NCBI GenBank assembly: GCA_026004675.1
Contig: BPJP01000006.1
Coordinates: 248,001 to 312,000, forward strand
DNA length: 64,000 nt
Reading direction: 5' to 3'
From: Gemmatales bacterium
Lineage (GTDB): Bacteria > Planctomycetota > Planctomycetia > Gemmatales > Gemmataceae
Of the stretch, positions 1 to 8,949 are shown in pieces. How positions within the stretch are numbered: the stretch's first letter is position 1; every line of letters begins with the position of its first letter. The translations under genes and the position numbers were made by a program. The notes under the pieces are model-generated. The model searched no databases and was not told the DNA's origin. It saw nothing but the letters and a program-made list of their open reading frames with translations.

Positions 1-778
1 TGCCATAGTGCATGGCAATGGGAACACGCGTTTGCCGCCGAATTTCCTGGTTCCCTTTGATGTCGCGTTGAAAGATCGGCGTTTCCCAGATACCGATGTG
101 CGGATATTTCTCCAGTTCCCGTAGAATCGGAATCGCCCGTTGGGCATCGAGCAGCGTATCGTTAAAGTCGATGTCGAGTTTAAACGATTTGGGCATGGCT
201 TTGGCGACGGCGTCGATCTGAGCCCAGATATCGAACCAGGGGCGGCCTTTGGTTTTATATGCAGTGTAACCACGTCTTTGGGCTTCTTTGCATTCGGCGA
301 CCATGTCTTCCGGTGAAGTTTCGATATTCCACCACGAAAGGGGCGTTCGGTTGTGCACCTTTTTGCCGAGCAAAGCATGGACAGGAACTTCCGCCCATTT
401 CGCGACAGCATCAAACAGCGCCATTTGCAAACCGGCGCCGAGAGAATCGTCCCACATGAGACGGGCAGCATTTTCGCCAAGTGCTCTTTTTACGTCAGCT
501 GCCGACGGCACGCCCCAGGTGTAATAGAGCAGCGTTTCACCCAACCCCACATGGCCCGATTTCAACTTGACTTCCACGATTTCCGAATATCGCCAGTGCG
601 GCAACTCGCGGTCCATATTCCGTTCCGGGATGGGCCGATACGGAACTCGAACGGTGGTTCGCTCGATGTGGGCGATTGCCAACTGGCGGTTGCTTTTAGC
701 CCGTTCGGCGGATCGCAAGGAAGCCATCGTTGTCCATCCTGCGAAAGCTGTGCCGAGGAATTCGCGGCGACTCCACAT
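1..778 (-). CDS. Enolase-superfamily (mandelate racemase/muconate lactonizing) enzyme, 3' end missing
   Basis: The minus-strand frame opens at 778 and is still open at the window edge, so 259 N-terminal residues are visible. It begins with a twin-arginine-like leader (RREFLG at 4-9), suggesting Tat export. The barrel carries the KxK pair of MR/MLE enzymes (K175, K177) and two metal-ligand regions, DID at 202-204 and WE at 231-232, so the visible half of the active site looks intact. The start is supported by a GGAGGAG box a few bases upstream. Family members abstract a proton alpha to a carboxylate, but the substrate cannot be told from this fragment. It follows the FAD oxidoreductase on the same strand with a 96-bp gap. 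Confidence 0.85.
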   Translation of the reverse strand, partial: MWSRREFLGTAFAGWTTMASLRSAERAKSNRQLAIAHIERTTVRVPYRPIPERNMDRELPHWRYSEIVEVKLKSGHVGLGETLLYYTWGVPSAADVKRALGENAARLMWDDSLGAGLQMALFDAVAKWAEVPVHALLGKKVHNRTPLSWWNIETSPEDMVAECKEAQRRGYTAYKTKGRPWFDIWAQIDAVAKAMPKSFKLDIDFNDTLLDAQRAIPILRELEKYPHIGIWETPIFQRDIKGNQEIRRQTRVPIAMHYG

Positions 779-874
779 GTTAGCTCCTCCGCGGACGCAC
801 TCCGAATCGAAGGCGCCATGCTCAGTATACGAAAAGCAAATCGGGGCGAGCACAAAAGCGTAGCTCGTTGCAAG

Positions 875-2449
875 TCATTCGCGCCACCAGCATGGGGCAC
901 CCAGGTCGGCGGCCACGACCGCGGCCGCATTATAGCCGCACAACCCCGTAATGTTGCCTCCGGGGTGCGTCGATCCGCCACATAGATACAAGCCCGCAAT
1001 CGGCGTGCGATACTGACCGGCACCGGCGAACGGCCGATGGTAGCCGACTTGATCCTGGGCGAACGAACCAACCAGCAAATCGCCAAAACGCATGTTGGGG
1101 AAAAGCCGCTCGGTATCCAAGGGCGATCGCGTAAAGGCATCGAGCACCGCACCAGCGAGGTTGGGCGCATACTTCGTCCACAAGCGCAGCATATCCTCCC
1201 CGTGCTTGTCCTTCTCTCTGTCCCAATTGCGCGGATCGCCTCGCAGTGAATAGGGAAGCTTTTCCCACATGAAGGCAGTGTGCTGCCCTGGCGGAGCCTG
1301 CGAAGGATCGAAAACAGTAGGGCAGGCTCCCCACATAACGGTTGGCGGAATCTCACCACGCTCGTGAGCGGCAACGATATCGTGGAATTGGCCGAATCGT
1401 TCCAGCCCCAAAATAACCATGAAGGCATCCTGCAATTCGGGCCGCTTTTCCGCCGCACGGTACCTCGGCCGCTCGCTCAACGCAACGTTCAGACTGAAAA
1501 GCGGAGCGATCAGGTTATAGCGAAAGTTCGCTGCGCGCCGACGCACTTCCTCAGGAACCAGGTCTTGGTCGAGTAATTCAAGAAATGTCTGTTGGGGATT
1601 CAAACCAGAAACGACGGCTCGGGCGTGGATTCGTTGACCATCGTCGAGTTCCACACCACAAGCCCTGCCGGACTCGATGACAATGGCGCGAATCCGGGCG
1701 TCAGTCTGGATGTCGCCTCCATGTTCGCGGATGTCGCTGGCAAGAGACTCGGCAAGTTTCCCCGCCCCGCCAAGGCACATCTGCGCTTTATGTTTGCTCG
1801 CCAACAACGCCGGTATGGCATGTCCGAATCCGGGCAAGCGCAGGTCGATCTCGCGCAGGCCGTTGAAGAACAGCAATCCTGCACGAATGACATCGTTTTC
1901 GAATTCCTCCATGACAAATTGCAGCGGCGACTTGCGCGATACTTCCAAAAGCAGGCGCCCTTCCGGCGACTGCATCAAACGACCGTGGCGCTCTTCCGGC
2001 GGCAGCGGCGCCGACCGCGCTTCGGGGACCAGAATGTTTTCGACAATCGGCTCAAAAACTTGCACCCAGTATCGTAAAGCCTCGGCGTCCTTTCGCGAAA
2101 ACTCCGCGAAACTGTCGGCAGTGCGGTCTGAATCGGTCCACCATTCGACGGCTCGCCCATCCGCCAAAAGCAAGGCGACGTTCAGTTCGGGTTCGATGTA
2201 GCAGGCTCCGTGGCGCTCGAGTTCAAGGTCCCCATACCACGGCATGGCGGTCAGGGCACGATGAAAAAACGAATGTGTATTGTGAATGAAACCTGGCAGC
2301 CTAGGATTCGTGATGCAGGTCAGGCCGCCGCCGATGAATTCGTTCTTTTCCAAGCACAGCGCACGCAGTCCGGCACGGCATAAATACGCTTGCAAAACAA
2401 GTGCATTATGGCCCGATCCAAGAACGACAACATCGAACGTCTCAGGCAT
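875..2449 (-). CDS. FAD/NAD(P)-dependent oxidoreductase, phytoene-desaturase/PYROXD2-like
   Basis: A 524-residue protein with an N-terminal Rossmann dinucleotide fold (VVVLGSGHNAL at about 8-18, then an acidic LEKN strand end) and a C-terminal flavin-binding segment ending in GGSTHPGGNITGLCG-like glycine-rich sequence. This layout is that of the CrtI/PYROXD2 group of amine-oxidase-like flavoproteins, which desaturate or oxidise isoprenoid or related substrates; the substrate is unknown here. No signal peptide is seen, so it is probably cytoplasmic. It lies 25 bp after the metallopeptidase gene and before the enolase-superfamily gene, all on the minus strand, so the three may be co-transcribed. 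No good ribosome site precedes the ATG. Confidence 0.85.
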   Translation of the reverse strand: MPETFDVVVLGSGHNALVLQAYLCRAGLRALCLEKNEFIGGGLTCITNPRLPGFIHNTHSFFHRALTAMPWYGDLELERHGACYIEPELNVALLLADGRAVEWWTDSDRTADSFAEFSRKDAEALRYWVQVFEPIVENILVPEARSAPLPPEERHGRLMQSPEGRLLLEVSRKSPLQFVMEEFENDVIRAGLLFFNGLREIDLRLPGFGHAIPALLASKHKAQMCLGGAGKLAESLASDIREHGGDIQTDARIRAIVIESGRACGVELDDGQRIHARAVVSGLNPQQTFLELLDQDLVPEEVRRRAANFRYNLIAPLFSLNVALSERPRYRAAEKRPELQDAFMVILGLERFGQFHDIVAAHERGEIPPTVMWGACPTVFDPSQAPPGQHTAFMWEKLPYSLRGDPRNWDREKDKHGEDMLRLWTKYAPNLAGAVLDAFTRSPLDTERLFPNMRFGDLLVGSFAQDQVGYHRPFAGAGQYRTPIAGLYLCGGSTHPGGNITGLCGYNAAAVVAADLGAPCWWRE

Positions 2450-2474
2450 CCCAATTCACGAACTTGCCCGCCGG

Positions 2475-3254
2475 CTACCTCGCTGCGTCCCGATGGTCCG
2501 TTTCTTCGTTTCCCTGCGATACGACGAGGGGTCTGTTGCCGATGGCAATGGGGATCAGTTTGGGACGTGGCACGACCGTTCCGACGACGCTGCCGTGCCG
2601 ACAACGCAACTGGGCGAAGTTCAAACGCATAAAAGCATGCAATCGCGCATCTGGTTTCTGCGCCAGGTACTCACGAGCCAGTTCAGCCATGTGCTGATCA
2701 TACGCCTTCTGGCTGTGCGAGTGCACGCTGTAGCGCCCCCCGTGCCGCCTTAAATCACCATCGAAATAGGGGCTGATATGGTACAACTCGTGAAACAGCG
2801 TAATGAACTTTTCATCAAAGTCGAGGTCGAGAAACCGCGGCAAGCAAAAGGCGACAATGTAGAGAATCTCCCGACCATCAACGAAAAACCTCTGGACCTG
2901 GTAAGTAACGCCGCGACGGCGGCGCGTCAGTTCGCCGCCATGAAAACGCATCGGCGTAACCCGCGCTTGCAAACCCCGACTGCGAAACCGACGCGCTTGC
3001 GTCACCGCGATCAACACTTTAGATAAATCGATGTGACCAAGTTCGTTGCAGCGTTTGACGACATCGACGCACAACTCCCTCATCCGACCACAAAAATCGA
3101 ACGGCTGGTCCACCGGTCCAGAATCATGCCACGGTTCCGCTTGCATCCCCGGCGCCAGTGCCTGCACCGGTCCTCGAATCGATCGTCTCGGCAACGGCCT
3201 CGACTCGTCCCATGAAACAACCAACGGCAACGCTTGTCCCGTTTTCTTGCTCAC
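2475..3254 (-). CDS. Putative zinc metallopeptidase (HExxH), function unknown
   Basis: The open frame reaches back to 3461, but the best start is the GTG at 3254, which has an AAGGAGG box about four bases upstream; this gives 259 residues. The key motif is HELYH (155-159), the HExxH zinc site of metallopeptidases, in a helix followed by a His-rich stretch (HISPYFDGD, RRHGG, HSHS). The region before it contains a beta-rich stretch ending in a hydrophobic strand (ILYIVAFCLPRFL). There is no signal peptide. It resembles putative metallopeptidases of phage or bacterial origin, but I cannot assign a family with certainty. It heads the minus-strand cluster with the FAD enzyme. Confidence 0.7.
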   Translation of the reverse strand: MSKKTGQALPLVVSWDESRPLPRRSIRGPVQALAPGMQAEPWHDSGPVDQPFDFCGRMRELCVDVVKRCNELGHIDLSKVLIAVTQARRFRSRGLQARVTPMRFHGGELTRRRRGVTYQVQRFFVDGREILYIVAFCLPRFLDLDFDEKFITLFHELYHISPYFDGDLRRHGGRYSVHSHSQKAYDQHMAELAREYLAQKPDARLHAFMRLNFAQLRCRHGSVVGTVVPRPKLIPIAIGNRPLVVSQGNEETDHRDAAR

Positions 3255-3445
3255 AACTCCTCCTTGATCTCCAATCTTCTCTTGCTTCTCCCTTTGTTCC
3301 CTTCGCCCGATTATCTTCCGTGCCATCGTTAAATCCAGTAAATTTTCACGCGCCAGTTGTCGATTGTAAATGGAAGCAAGACACCATTTCGCCGTTGATG
3401 TCCTTGGCAAACAATGGGCGATGGGAAAAAGGCGGGGGAACGAAC

Positions 3446-3694
3446 ATGCTGTCGCGGACAAAGAAAGGGATCGTCTTGGGGGTGGCGCTGGTGTTGACTT
3501 CGGGTTGCCAGACGTGGGTGCCCAGCGCGGGCATGACCTTGCCTTCGCCGCACTACCTCGAACATCGACCGCAATTCATCCCTGAATCGCCGGCGTTCCC
3601 GTTATCGCGCGAGTTGGCCAACATGCAAGAACAAGCGGCGGCTGCCCAAGTCGCGCCTGCCGCCCCGCCACCGGCCGCACCAATCATTCCCTGA
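3446..3694 (+). CDS. Small predicted lipoprotein
   Basis: 82 residues starting at the ATG at 3446 with a GGGGGAA stretch before it. A short basic N-terminus, a hydrophobic segment (IVLGVALVL) and a lipobox LTSGC give a type II signal peptide, so the mature protein is a lipid-anchored peptide of about 65 residues. The tail is rich in Ala, Pro and Gln with a PHYLEHRPQFIPESPAFPLS stretch, a composition seen in small cell-envelope lipoproteins of planctomycetes. No catalytic motif is seen and the role is unknown. Confidence 0.6.
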   Translation: MLSRTKKGIVLGVALVLTSGCQTWVPSAGMTLPSPHYLEHRPQFIPESPAFPLSRELANMQEQAAAAQVAPAAPPPAAPIIP

Positions 3695-4035
3695 CGCGTG
3701 ACTCTCTGCCCGGACCTCATTGGCGGAGGAAAGACGGAAGTCACCAGGCGAACAGTCCCAGCCGCCCATCTGTGTTGCGTCAAGCCTGCACTTTTCCCCG
3801 ATACCTACGTTTCGCGAAACCGGCGAATCGCGCCGCTGATTAGCCGGTCCGCTTTTCCGCGTAACACAGGACAGCATTTCGCCGATCGAAAGTCCATCGA
3901 AGACGATGGTCTCTTCCTCTTGTATCTGCCTTCTACGTCGCTGCTGGAATGCCACCAGTCTCTTGTCGGGCAACGAACCATTTTCCAAGATAACTGCAGG
4001 TGGCCGCGCTCATCCGATGCCCCGAGGGCTGCGTT
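3695..4035 (+). other. Intergenic stretch, nothing recognised
   Basis: About 340 bases between the lipoprotein and the CbiL-like gene. Open frames here give no family-like protein on either strand, and I see no clear hairpin terminator or repeat. Confidence 0.4.
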
Positions 4036-4581
4036 ATGCCTCGCCGATTCACTGTCGTCGCTTTCCTGTGCCTCGGGTTGTTGCTCGCACCCAGCGATAT
4101 CGAATTGGCCTTCGCTCATCGGTTGATGGCAAAGTATCGGCTGTTGCCCGGCTACCAAATCCAGCTCGAAAGCTGGTTTGATATCAGTTCGGAATCCGCC
4201 AAAAGTGCTGAGGTTCTCGTCTATCGTCAAAACGGGGAGCTGTTGACGAAAGGAAGTCTGAACGACAAGGGAGTCTTCGTTTTCGAAGTAGCCCAAATCG
4301 AAACGTTGCGAATTGTGATCTCAGCCGCCGGTGGTCATCGCGCGGAAGTGACAATAGCCGCCCGCGAGCTGCGCCGGGCGTGGCCGGATTTGCCCGAGCC
4401 AGCCAAAGCCGAAGACGCGGAACCTTTCGCTGACCGTTCGCCAACGGTCGCCTGGCAGGATGTCTTGCTCGGCATCACCTTCGTTTTGGCCTTGGCGGCT
4501 TTCGTCATGAGCATGCGCAACGCCCAGGCTTTAAGGCAAACGAGAAACGGCAACTTGAATCAGGACGGTCCAAACCAGTGA
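4036..4581 (+). CDS. CbiL-like periplasmic protein with C-terminal membrane anchor
   Basis: 181 residues from the ATG at 4036 (GAGGG upstream). Layout: signal peptide ending at AFAH, a beta-sandwich domain with LVYRQNGELLTKGSLNDKG and LRIVISAAGGHRAE, a linker, and one C-terminal membrane helix (DVLLGITFVLALAAFVMS). The mature N-terminus beginning with His and the GHRAE motif match the CbiL/nickel-transport accessory proteins that accompany CbiMNQO-type metal importers. No other subunit of such a transporter is in the window, so its role in metal uptake is inferred only from the resemblance. The next gene, hemF, starts 33 bp downstream. Confidence 0.6.
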   Translation: MPRRFTVVAFLCLGLLLAPSDIELAFAHRLMAKYRLLPGYQIQLESWFDISSESAKSAEVLVYRQNGELLTKGSLNDKGVFVFEVAQIETLRIVISAAGGHRAEVTIAARELRRAWPDLPEPAKAEDAEPFADRSPTVAWQDVLLGITFVLALAAFVMSMRNAQALRQTRNGNLNQDGPNQ

Positions 4582-4614
4582 GGGCAGGCTTTGTCAGAGG
4601 AAGGAGAAAAGGTG

Positions 4615-5529
4615 ATGGCTGAGTTCGAAGAATTGCATCGGCAAGCAGCAACGTATTTTCAGGAATTGCAGGATCACATTTGCCGGGCATTGGAAGAAGT
4701 CGATGGCAGAAAGCGTTTTGTCGAGGACCAATGGCAACGTGAGGGAGGCGGCGGCGGTCGCACGCGTGTGCTTTTCGACGGTGCTGTTTTCGAAAAGGGA
4801 GGTGTCAACTTCTCCGACGTGGATGGAGAATTCACCGAAGAATTCGCAGCCCAGATTCCCGGGGAAGGCAGGCGTTTTTCCGCTACCGGCATTTCATTGG
4901 TCTTGCATCCCCGTAATCCGTATGTCCCTACTGTTCATGCCAACTTTCGCTTCCTGACCAAGGGGACGGAAAGCAAACGCAAGGCGTGGTTTGGCGGCGG
5001 CTGCGACTTGACGCCCTATTATCCCTTCCGCGAAGATGTCATCTCTTTTCATAAAGTCTGGAAAAACGTCTGCGAACGGCATAGCAAGGTGGCTGACTAC
5101 CGGCGACTCAAAGAGTGGTGCGACGAATACTTCTTCTTGCATCATCGGGGCGAAGCACGCGGCGTCGGCGGCATCTTCTTCGACTATATGGAAACGAATC
5201 TCACCGACACCTTCGCCTTCGTCCGCGATTGCGGGAACGCGTTCCTCGAATCGTACCTGCCGATTGTCCACAAGCGCAAAGACACGCCTTTCGGCGACCG
5301 GGAACGCACCTTCCAGGAATTTCGCCGCGGCCGATATGTCGAATTCAATCTGCTCTATGACCGCGGAACCGTTTTCGGACTCAAGACCGGAGGACGGGTC
5401 GAATCGATCTTGATGTCGCTTCCTCCCGTCGTTCGCTGGTTTTATAACTATGCTCCCGAACCAGGTTCGCCCGAAGCGCAGCTCTATGAATTCCTGCAGC
5501 CCCGCGACTGGGCGTCGCTTCAAGAATAG
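4615..5529 (+). CDS. hemF: Oxygen-dependent coproporphyrinogen III oxidase
   Basis: 304 residues from the ATG at 4615, preceded by AAGGAG with a nine-base spacing; an upstream TTG at 4591 is less likely. HemF oxidatively decarboxylates coproporphyrinogen III to protoporphyrinogen IX using O2, a cytoplasmic step of heme synthesis. The family signature is clear: VHANFRF, the GGGCDLTPYYP block, the conserved GGIFFDY segment, and near the C-terminus RYVEFNLLYDRGT and SILMSLPP. Length matches the family (about 300). Presence of this O2-requiring enzyme suggests an aerobic or facultatively aerobic host. It is flanked by two secreted proteins of the metal-uptake accessory type. Confidence 0.97.
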   Translation: MAEFEELHRQAATYFQELQDHICRALEEVDGRKRFVEDQWQREGGGGGRTRVLFDGAVFEKGGVNFSDVDGEFTEEFAAQIPGEGRRFSATGISLVLHPRNPYVPTVHANFRFLTKGTESKRKAWFGGGCDLTPYYPFREDVISFHKVWKNVCERHSKVADYRRLKEWCDEYFFLHHRGEARGVGGIFFDYMETNLTDTFAFVRDCGNAFLESYLPIVHKRKDTPFGDRERTFQEFRRGRYVEFNLLYDRGTVFGLKTGGRVESILMSLPPVVRWFYNYAPEPGSPEAQLYEFLQPRDWASLQE

Positions 5530-5536
5530 ACGTGCT

Positions 5537-5623
5537 TTACTTTCGATGTCGAATCTTGGAGCGCATACGGCGTTTCTTCCGCCCGACTTTGCGCCGCCCG
5601 TTGCCTCGTCGACGACTCCCCAT
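5537..5623 (-). CDS. 28-residue highly basic mini-protein
   Basis: On the minus strand an ATG at 5623 opens a 28-residue frame ending at 5537. It is preceded by GTGGAGAA at good spacing and by a sigma70-like promoter about 40 bases further up. The product is more than half Arg and Lys (for example KVGRKKRRMRSKIRHRK at its C-terminus) with no acidic residues, a composition typical of very small ribosome-associated proteins such as the AURKAIP1/COX24 or bTHX type; the exact family is not settled. It converges on hemF with a 7-bp gap. It is too short for routine gene callers. Confidence 0.5.
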   Translation of the reverse strand: MGSRRRGNGRRKVGRKKRRMRSKIRHRK

Positions 5624-5662
5624 ACTTGTTCTCCACTTCGTTTCCACGTTTGCCAAGCTATT

Positions 5663-5690
5663 ATCATAAAACACCATCCTCGTAAGGCAA
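5663..5690 (-). promoter_or_regulatory. Predicted sigma70-type promoter for the 28-residue gene
   Basis: Read on the minus strand: a -35 box TTGCCT (5690-5685), a 16-base spacer and a -10 box TATGAT (5668-5663). The start codon at 5623 would lie about 30 bases after transcription start. A near-identical block recurs at 6957-7004. Confidence 0.45.
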
Positions 5691-5826
5691 GGGCAAGCCG
5701 GATCGTTCGGCCCTGATGCCGATAAAAAAGCGAAGGACATTTGCGTTGCCGAAATAAAACGATTAGGCTTTTGCCAAAGCCCGCTGAAACCCACCGGTTT
5801 TTTCCCGATCCGCCAAGGAGATTCCC

Positions 5827-6528
5827 ATGAAACGTTGTTGTCCCGCCTTGTGCCTGTTCGTGTTTTTGAGCGTTGCCACCTCCGCGTCTGCCCACTATCC
5901 GTGGTTTGTCATTGTTTCCAAAGGCGGCAAGCAAGGCACGCTGCGCCTCTACTTCGAAGAGGGGCCCCGGCCCGGTCCTGGCGAATTCCTCGATCCGTTT
6001 TTCAAAGGGAAATGCTGGCTCCGAACCCCCTCAGGCGAAAGCCAGATCATCCGACTCAATGATGAAAAACAAGGCAAGCAACGCTGGGCCTCCGCCAACG
6101 TGGACACCCCCAAGCCCCGCGCCGTCGAGTGCTTCGCCAAATGGGGCGTCTACAAGGGAAAACTCCTCTTCTACTATGCCAAACTGATCGACGTCGAAAC
6201 GACAAACGACCTTGTCAAAATCGGCCAGGCGCAAAACCTCGCCTTCGATCTCGTGCCGCGCATGAAAGACAACATGGTCGAGGTCGCCGTCCTCTGGAAA
6301 GGCAAACCCAAAGCGGGTGTCCCGGTCACCGTGGCCGGGCCAGGATTTCGCCGCACTCGACTAACGGCCAACGATCAAGGAATCGTTCGGTTTGAACCAG
6401 CAGGCAAAGGTCTTTACACCGTGATGAGCATGTTCATCGAACCGGACCCCGCCGGCGAAGATGACGGCAAAAAATACCAGGGGCTTCGTCAGACCGCCAC
6501 CTTGACCATCAATCTGCCGGTGAAATAG
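5827..6528 (+). CDS. Secreted DUF4198-type protein
   Basis: 233 residues with a clear signal peptide (hydrophobic segment ending ATSASAH), then HYPWFVIVS. The rest is beta-rich: a first domain to about residue 120 and a second with GKPKAGVPVTVAGPGF, a carboxypeptidase-regulatory-like strand pattern ending in an LTINLP strand. This is the layout of DUF4198 proteins, periplasmic proteins often found near nickel/cobalt uptake systems. An AAGGAG box sits just before the ATG. With the CbiL-like gene upstream of hemF it may belong to the same metal-linked group; that link is inference. Confidence 0.7.
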   Translation: MKRCCPALCLFVFLSVATSASAHYPWFVIVSKGGKQGTLRLYFEEGPRPGPGEFLDPFFKGKCWLRTPSGESQIIRLNDEKQGKQRWASANVDTPKPRAVECFAKWGVYKGKLLFYYAKLIDVETTNDLVKIGQAQNLAFDLVPRMKDNMVEVAVLWKGKPKAGVPVTVAGPGFRRTRLTANDQGIVRFEPAGKGLYTVMSMFIEPDPAGEDDGKKYQGLRQTATLTINLPVK

Positions 6529-6583
6529 AACTGGAATCGCTTTTTTCTGGCATGGCCGCAACGCCAGAAGTCGCCACTGGCGT

Positions 6584-6951
6584 GTCGCCGCCTCATTCTC
6601 TGCTTTTCGCGAGGAGTCGCTTCAACGCTGCCGTCATGCGTTTGTCGGAGTCGTCGGCAACCCAGTACCAGGCATCGTTGAAGCGATCCCGAAAACCTTG
6701 TGTCGTGGGGATGTAGCCTGGCCAGCATTCGCCGAAGCCGATGCAGAGGATAAGCGTAATAACTCATCGGGTGTGTGGCATAGGCGTGCAAAGCCAGCAC
6801 GGCTTGGTCCCGGTCCCAGAAACTAAGTGTTTTCAACCAGGGATCGATCAGGCCGTCAGGAGCCTCTCGAAAAGTCATGTTGCCTCCCGAGGCGCTGCTG
6901 CGAGCATAAGACACCTTGCCGTCGATCACGACCCGTCGATTGGAAGCGACG
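6584..6951 (-). pseudogene. Truncated duplicate of the ceramidase-like gene
   Basis: Nearly identical to two separated parts of the gene at 8950-10326. Bases 6584-6750 match 8941-9107 (C-terminal end), and 6755-6951 match 9603-9799 (middle), so about 495 bases are missing between them and everything upstream of the middle is lost. The frame shifts at the internal junction. High identity implies a recent duplication. Immediately beyond it, at 6957, a copy of the promoter-like block of 5663 follows. Confidence 0.85.
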
Positions 6952-6956
6952 AATCC

Positions 6957-7004
6957 GTCATAAAACATCACCCTCGTAAGGCAAGGGCGAGCCAGATGGT
7001 TCAG
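6957..7004 (-). repeat. Second copy of the promoter-like block
   Basis: About 48 bases closely matching 5663-5710 in the same orientation, including TTGCCT, a 16-base spacer and TATGAC on the minus strand. Here it points into the truncated ceramidase copy rather than into a functional gene. Confidence 0.6.
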
Positions 7005-7117
7005 CGCTGGTGCACACTTTATTCTTGGCTGATTTTTGTTGACAGCCAGCGAAGCGGAAGACAAACTATGGCCCGAAATGTCATCTCCCCTATATCCTGT
7101 CGACTCGGAGGACGATT

Positions 7118-8899
7118 ATGACTAACGTTCGTGTTGCGTTCGCGCTTGGCGTTGTTTTCTGGCCCATCATTCACATTTCCACTGCCGCTGCCCAAGATCC
7201 GAAGCTTCCTCCACCTCCATCCGGGAAACAATGGAAGTTGGTATGGGGGGACGAATTTAATGGAACCAAGCTGGATTTGACCAAATGGACCATCCGCACG
7301 ATGAAGGTTGGGCGAAACAAAACATGGACACCGAAAGCAATCTCGTTGGATGGGAAGGGGCATCTCGTAATTCGAACTTATCGTGAGAACGGTCAGGTAC
7401 GAAACGGAGCGATTTGGACAAACGCCGACAATGGCGATGAGACGAAGGCGAAATTCCGGAGAAAGTTCGGTTATTATGTCGCCCGCGTTCAATTCCATAA
7501 GCAGCCAGGTCACTGGCCTGCATTCTGGCTTTACAGCGGGGCCGCCTGGCACAAAAAATACGTGGGATGGAAGGAAGGTGGTAAGGACGGCACCGAAATT
7601 GACATTATGGAGAAACCCTGGTTGGATAACCGCGTCAATCATGCTCTGCATTGGGATGGATACGGGAAAGGCCACCAGCATGTAGCCCGACAAGTCACTG
7701 TCGATGGCATCATGAAAGGCTGGCATACTTTCGCCGTTCATTGGACAAAAGACAAGTACGTCTTTTATATTGACGGCAACCAGACGTGGGAAACGAGTGC
7801 CGGTGGTGTATGCCAGGTGCCACTACTAATTCAGATTTCTGATGAGACTGGTCTTTCCTGGGCCGGTGACATTAACAAGGCGAAATTACCTGACTATTTC
7901 CTTGTTGACTATGTGCGCGTTTATGATCTAGAGCCGATTCCGCCCGATCCCCAAAAGCCCTATAAAGGCATTGCCTGGAAAATTCCAGGACGTATTCAAG
8001 CAGAGGATTTTGACATCGGCGGCGAAGGTGTTGCCTTCCATGATGTGGACAAAGAAAACCAAGGTCAGAACAATTACAGAGGTAACCTACCCGTTGATCT
8101 TGAAAACTCCCTTGATGACGATGGAACGCCGAATGTTGGGTACACGAGCGACAACGAATGGCTCGAATATACCGTCGATGCGAGTTACGAGGGGTGGTTT
8201 GAACCCCAACTCAGGTTTGCATCAAAAAAGGTCGGCGGAGCAGAAGTAGGTCTGGAAGTTGATGGGAAGCGTGTTTGGACCATTCCCATCGGGAATACTG
8301 ATGGGTGGCAGAGTTACCAGACTCTTGCAGCGCCACTTGTATATCTGAAAAAAGGCAAACATGTCATTCGTCTTGTATTTGTAAAAGGAGGCGTAAATTT
8401 AAACTGGATTGAGTTCCTTCCCAAATACCAACAACAGCCGTTTAAGTTTGTCCGCCAACTTCCTGGCATGATCGAGGCTGAAGATTTTGACGAAGGCCCA
8501 GGCGGTTCCTTCGAAATTGACACTCGCCGGCCGAGCCAAGGATTCTTCTATCGTCCAAACACTGGGGTGGATCTGCAGTATTGCATGGATGTTAAACGTG
8601 GTGTAAACATTGGATACGCGATGGATGGTGAATGGGTCGAGTATACAGTAAACATCAAGGCTGATCAAGAATACACACCGGTGTTCCGGGTTGCGAGCCA
8701 AACTGGAGGAGCAGATCTTCGTGTCCAGGTAGACGGCAAACCTATCATTTGGTCGATTCCTGTCAAGGCAACAGGAGGGTGGCAAAAATACGAAACCCTC
8801 AAGGCTCCGCCTGTTAAGCTTCCAAAGGGAGAACACGTAATTCGTATTACCTTTGTGAAGGGTGGCGTCAATTTCAATTGGTTTGGATTTTGGAAATAG
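7118..8899 (+). CDS. Secreted GH16 glycoside hydrolase with two CBM6-like domains
   Basis: 593 residues with GGAGG before the ATG. Order: signal peptide (to about 25), a GH16 beta-jelly-roll domain (about 35-275) with the catalytic motif EIDIME (160-165; nucleophile E160, acid/base E165), then two family-6-like carbohydrate-binding modules starting near 288 and 447, each opening with an IQAEDF/IEAEDF strand. GH16 enzymes cleave beta-1,3/1,4 glucans or galactans such as laminarin, agar or carrageenan; the exact substrate is not decidable by eye. The gene is visibly more A+T-rich than its neighbours and lies between a full and a truncated copy of a ceramidase-like gene, which suggests arrival by transfer. 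Confidence 0.9.
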   Translation: MTNVRVAFALGVVFWPIIHISTAAAQDPKLPPPPSGKQWKLVWGDEFNGTKLDLTKWTIRTMKVGRNKTWTPKAISLDGKGHLVIRTYRENGQVRNGAIWTNADNGDETKAKFRRKFGYYVARVQFHKQPGHWPAFWLYSGAAWHKKYVGWKEGGKDGTEIDIMEKPWLDNRVNHALHWDGYGKGHQHVARQVTVDGIMKGWHTFAVHWTKDKYVFYIDGNQTWETSAGGVCQVPLLIQISDETGLSWAGDINKAKLPDYFLVDYVRVYDLEPIPPDPQKPYKGIAWKIPGRIQAEDFDIGGEGVAFHDVDKENQGQNNYRGNLPVDLENSLDDDGTPNVGYTSDNEWLEYTVDASYEGWFEPQLRFASKKVGGAEVGLEVDGKRVWTIPIGNTDGWQSYQTLAAPLVYLKKGKHVIRLVFVKGGVNLNWIEFLPKYQQQPFKFVRQLPGMIEAEDFDEGPGGSFEIDTRRPSQGFFYRPNTGVDLQYCMDVKRGVNIGYAMDGEWVEYTVNIKADQEYTPVFRVASQTGGADLRVQVDGKPIIWSIPVKATGGWQKYETLKAPPVKLPKGEHVIRITFVKGGVNFNWFGFWK

Positions 8900-8949
8900 A
8901 CGAATTGTCATTCCCAAGTCGGCGGCGATCCGCGATTGTGGTCGCCGCC

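Noticed and set aside
4894-5934. Minus-strand frame of 346 codons across hemF
   Set aside because: Antisense shadow of hemF; only the small ATG frame at 5537-5623 in another frame has its own signals.
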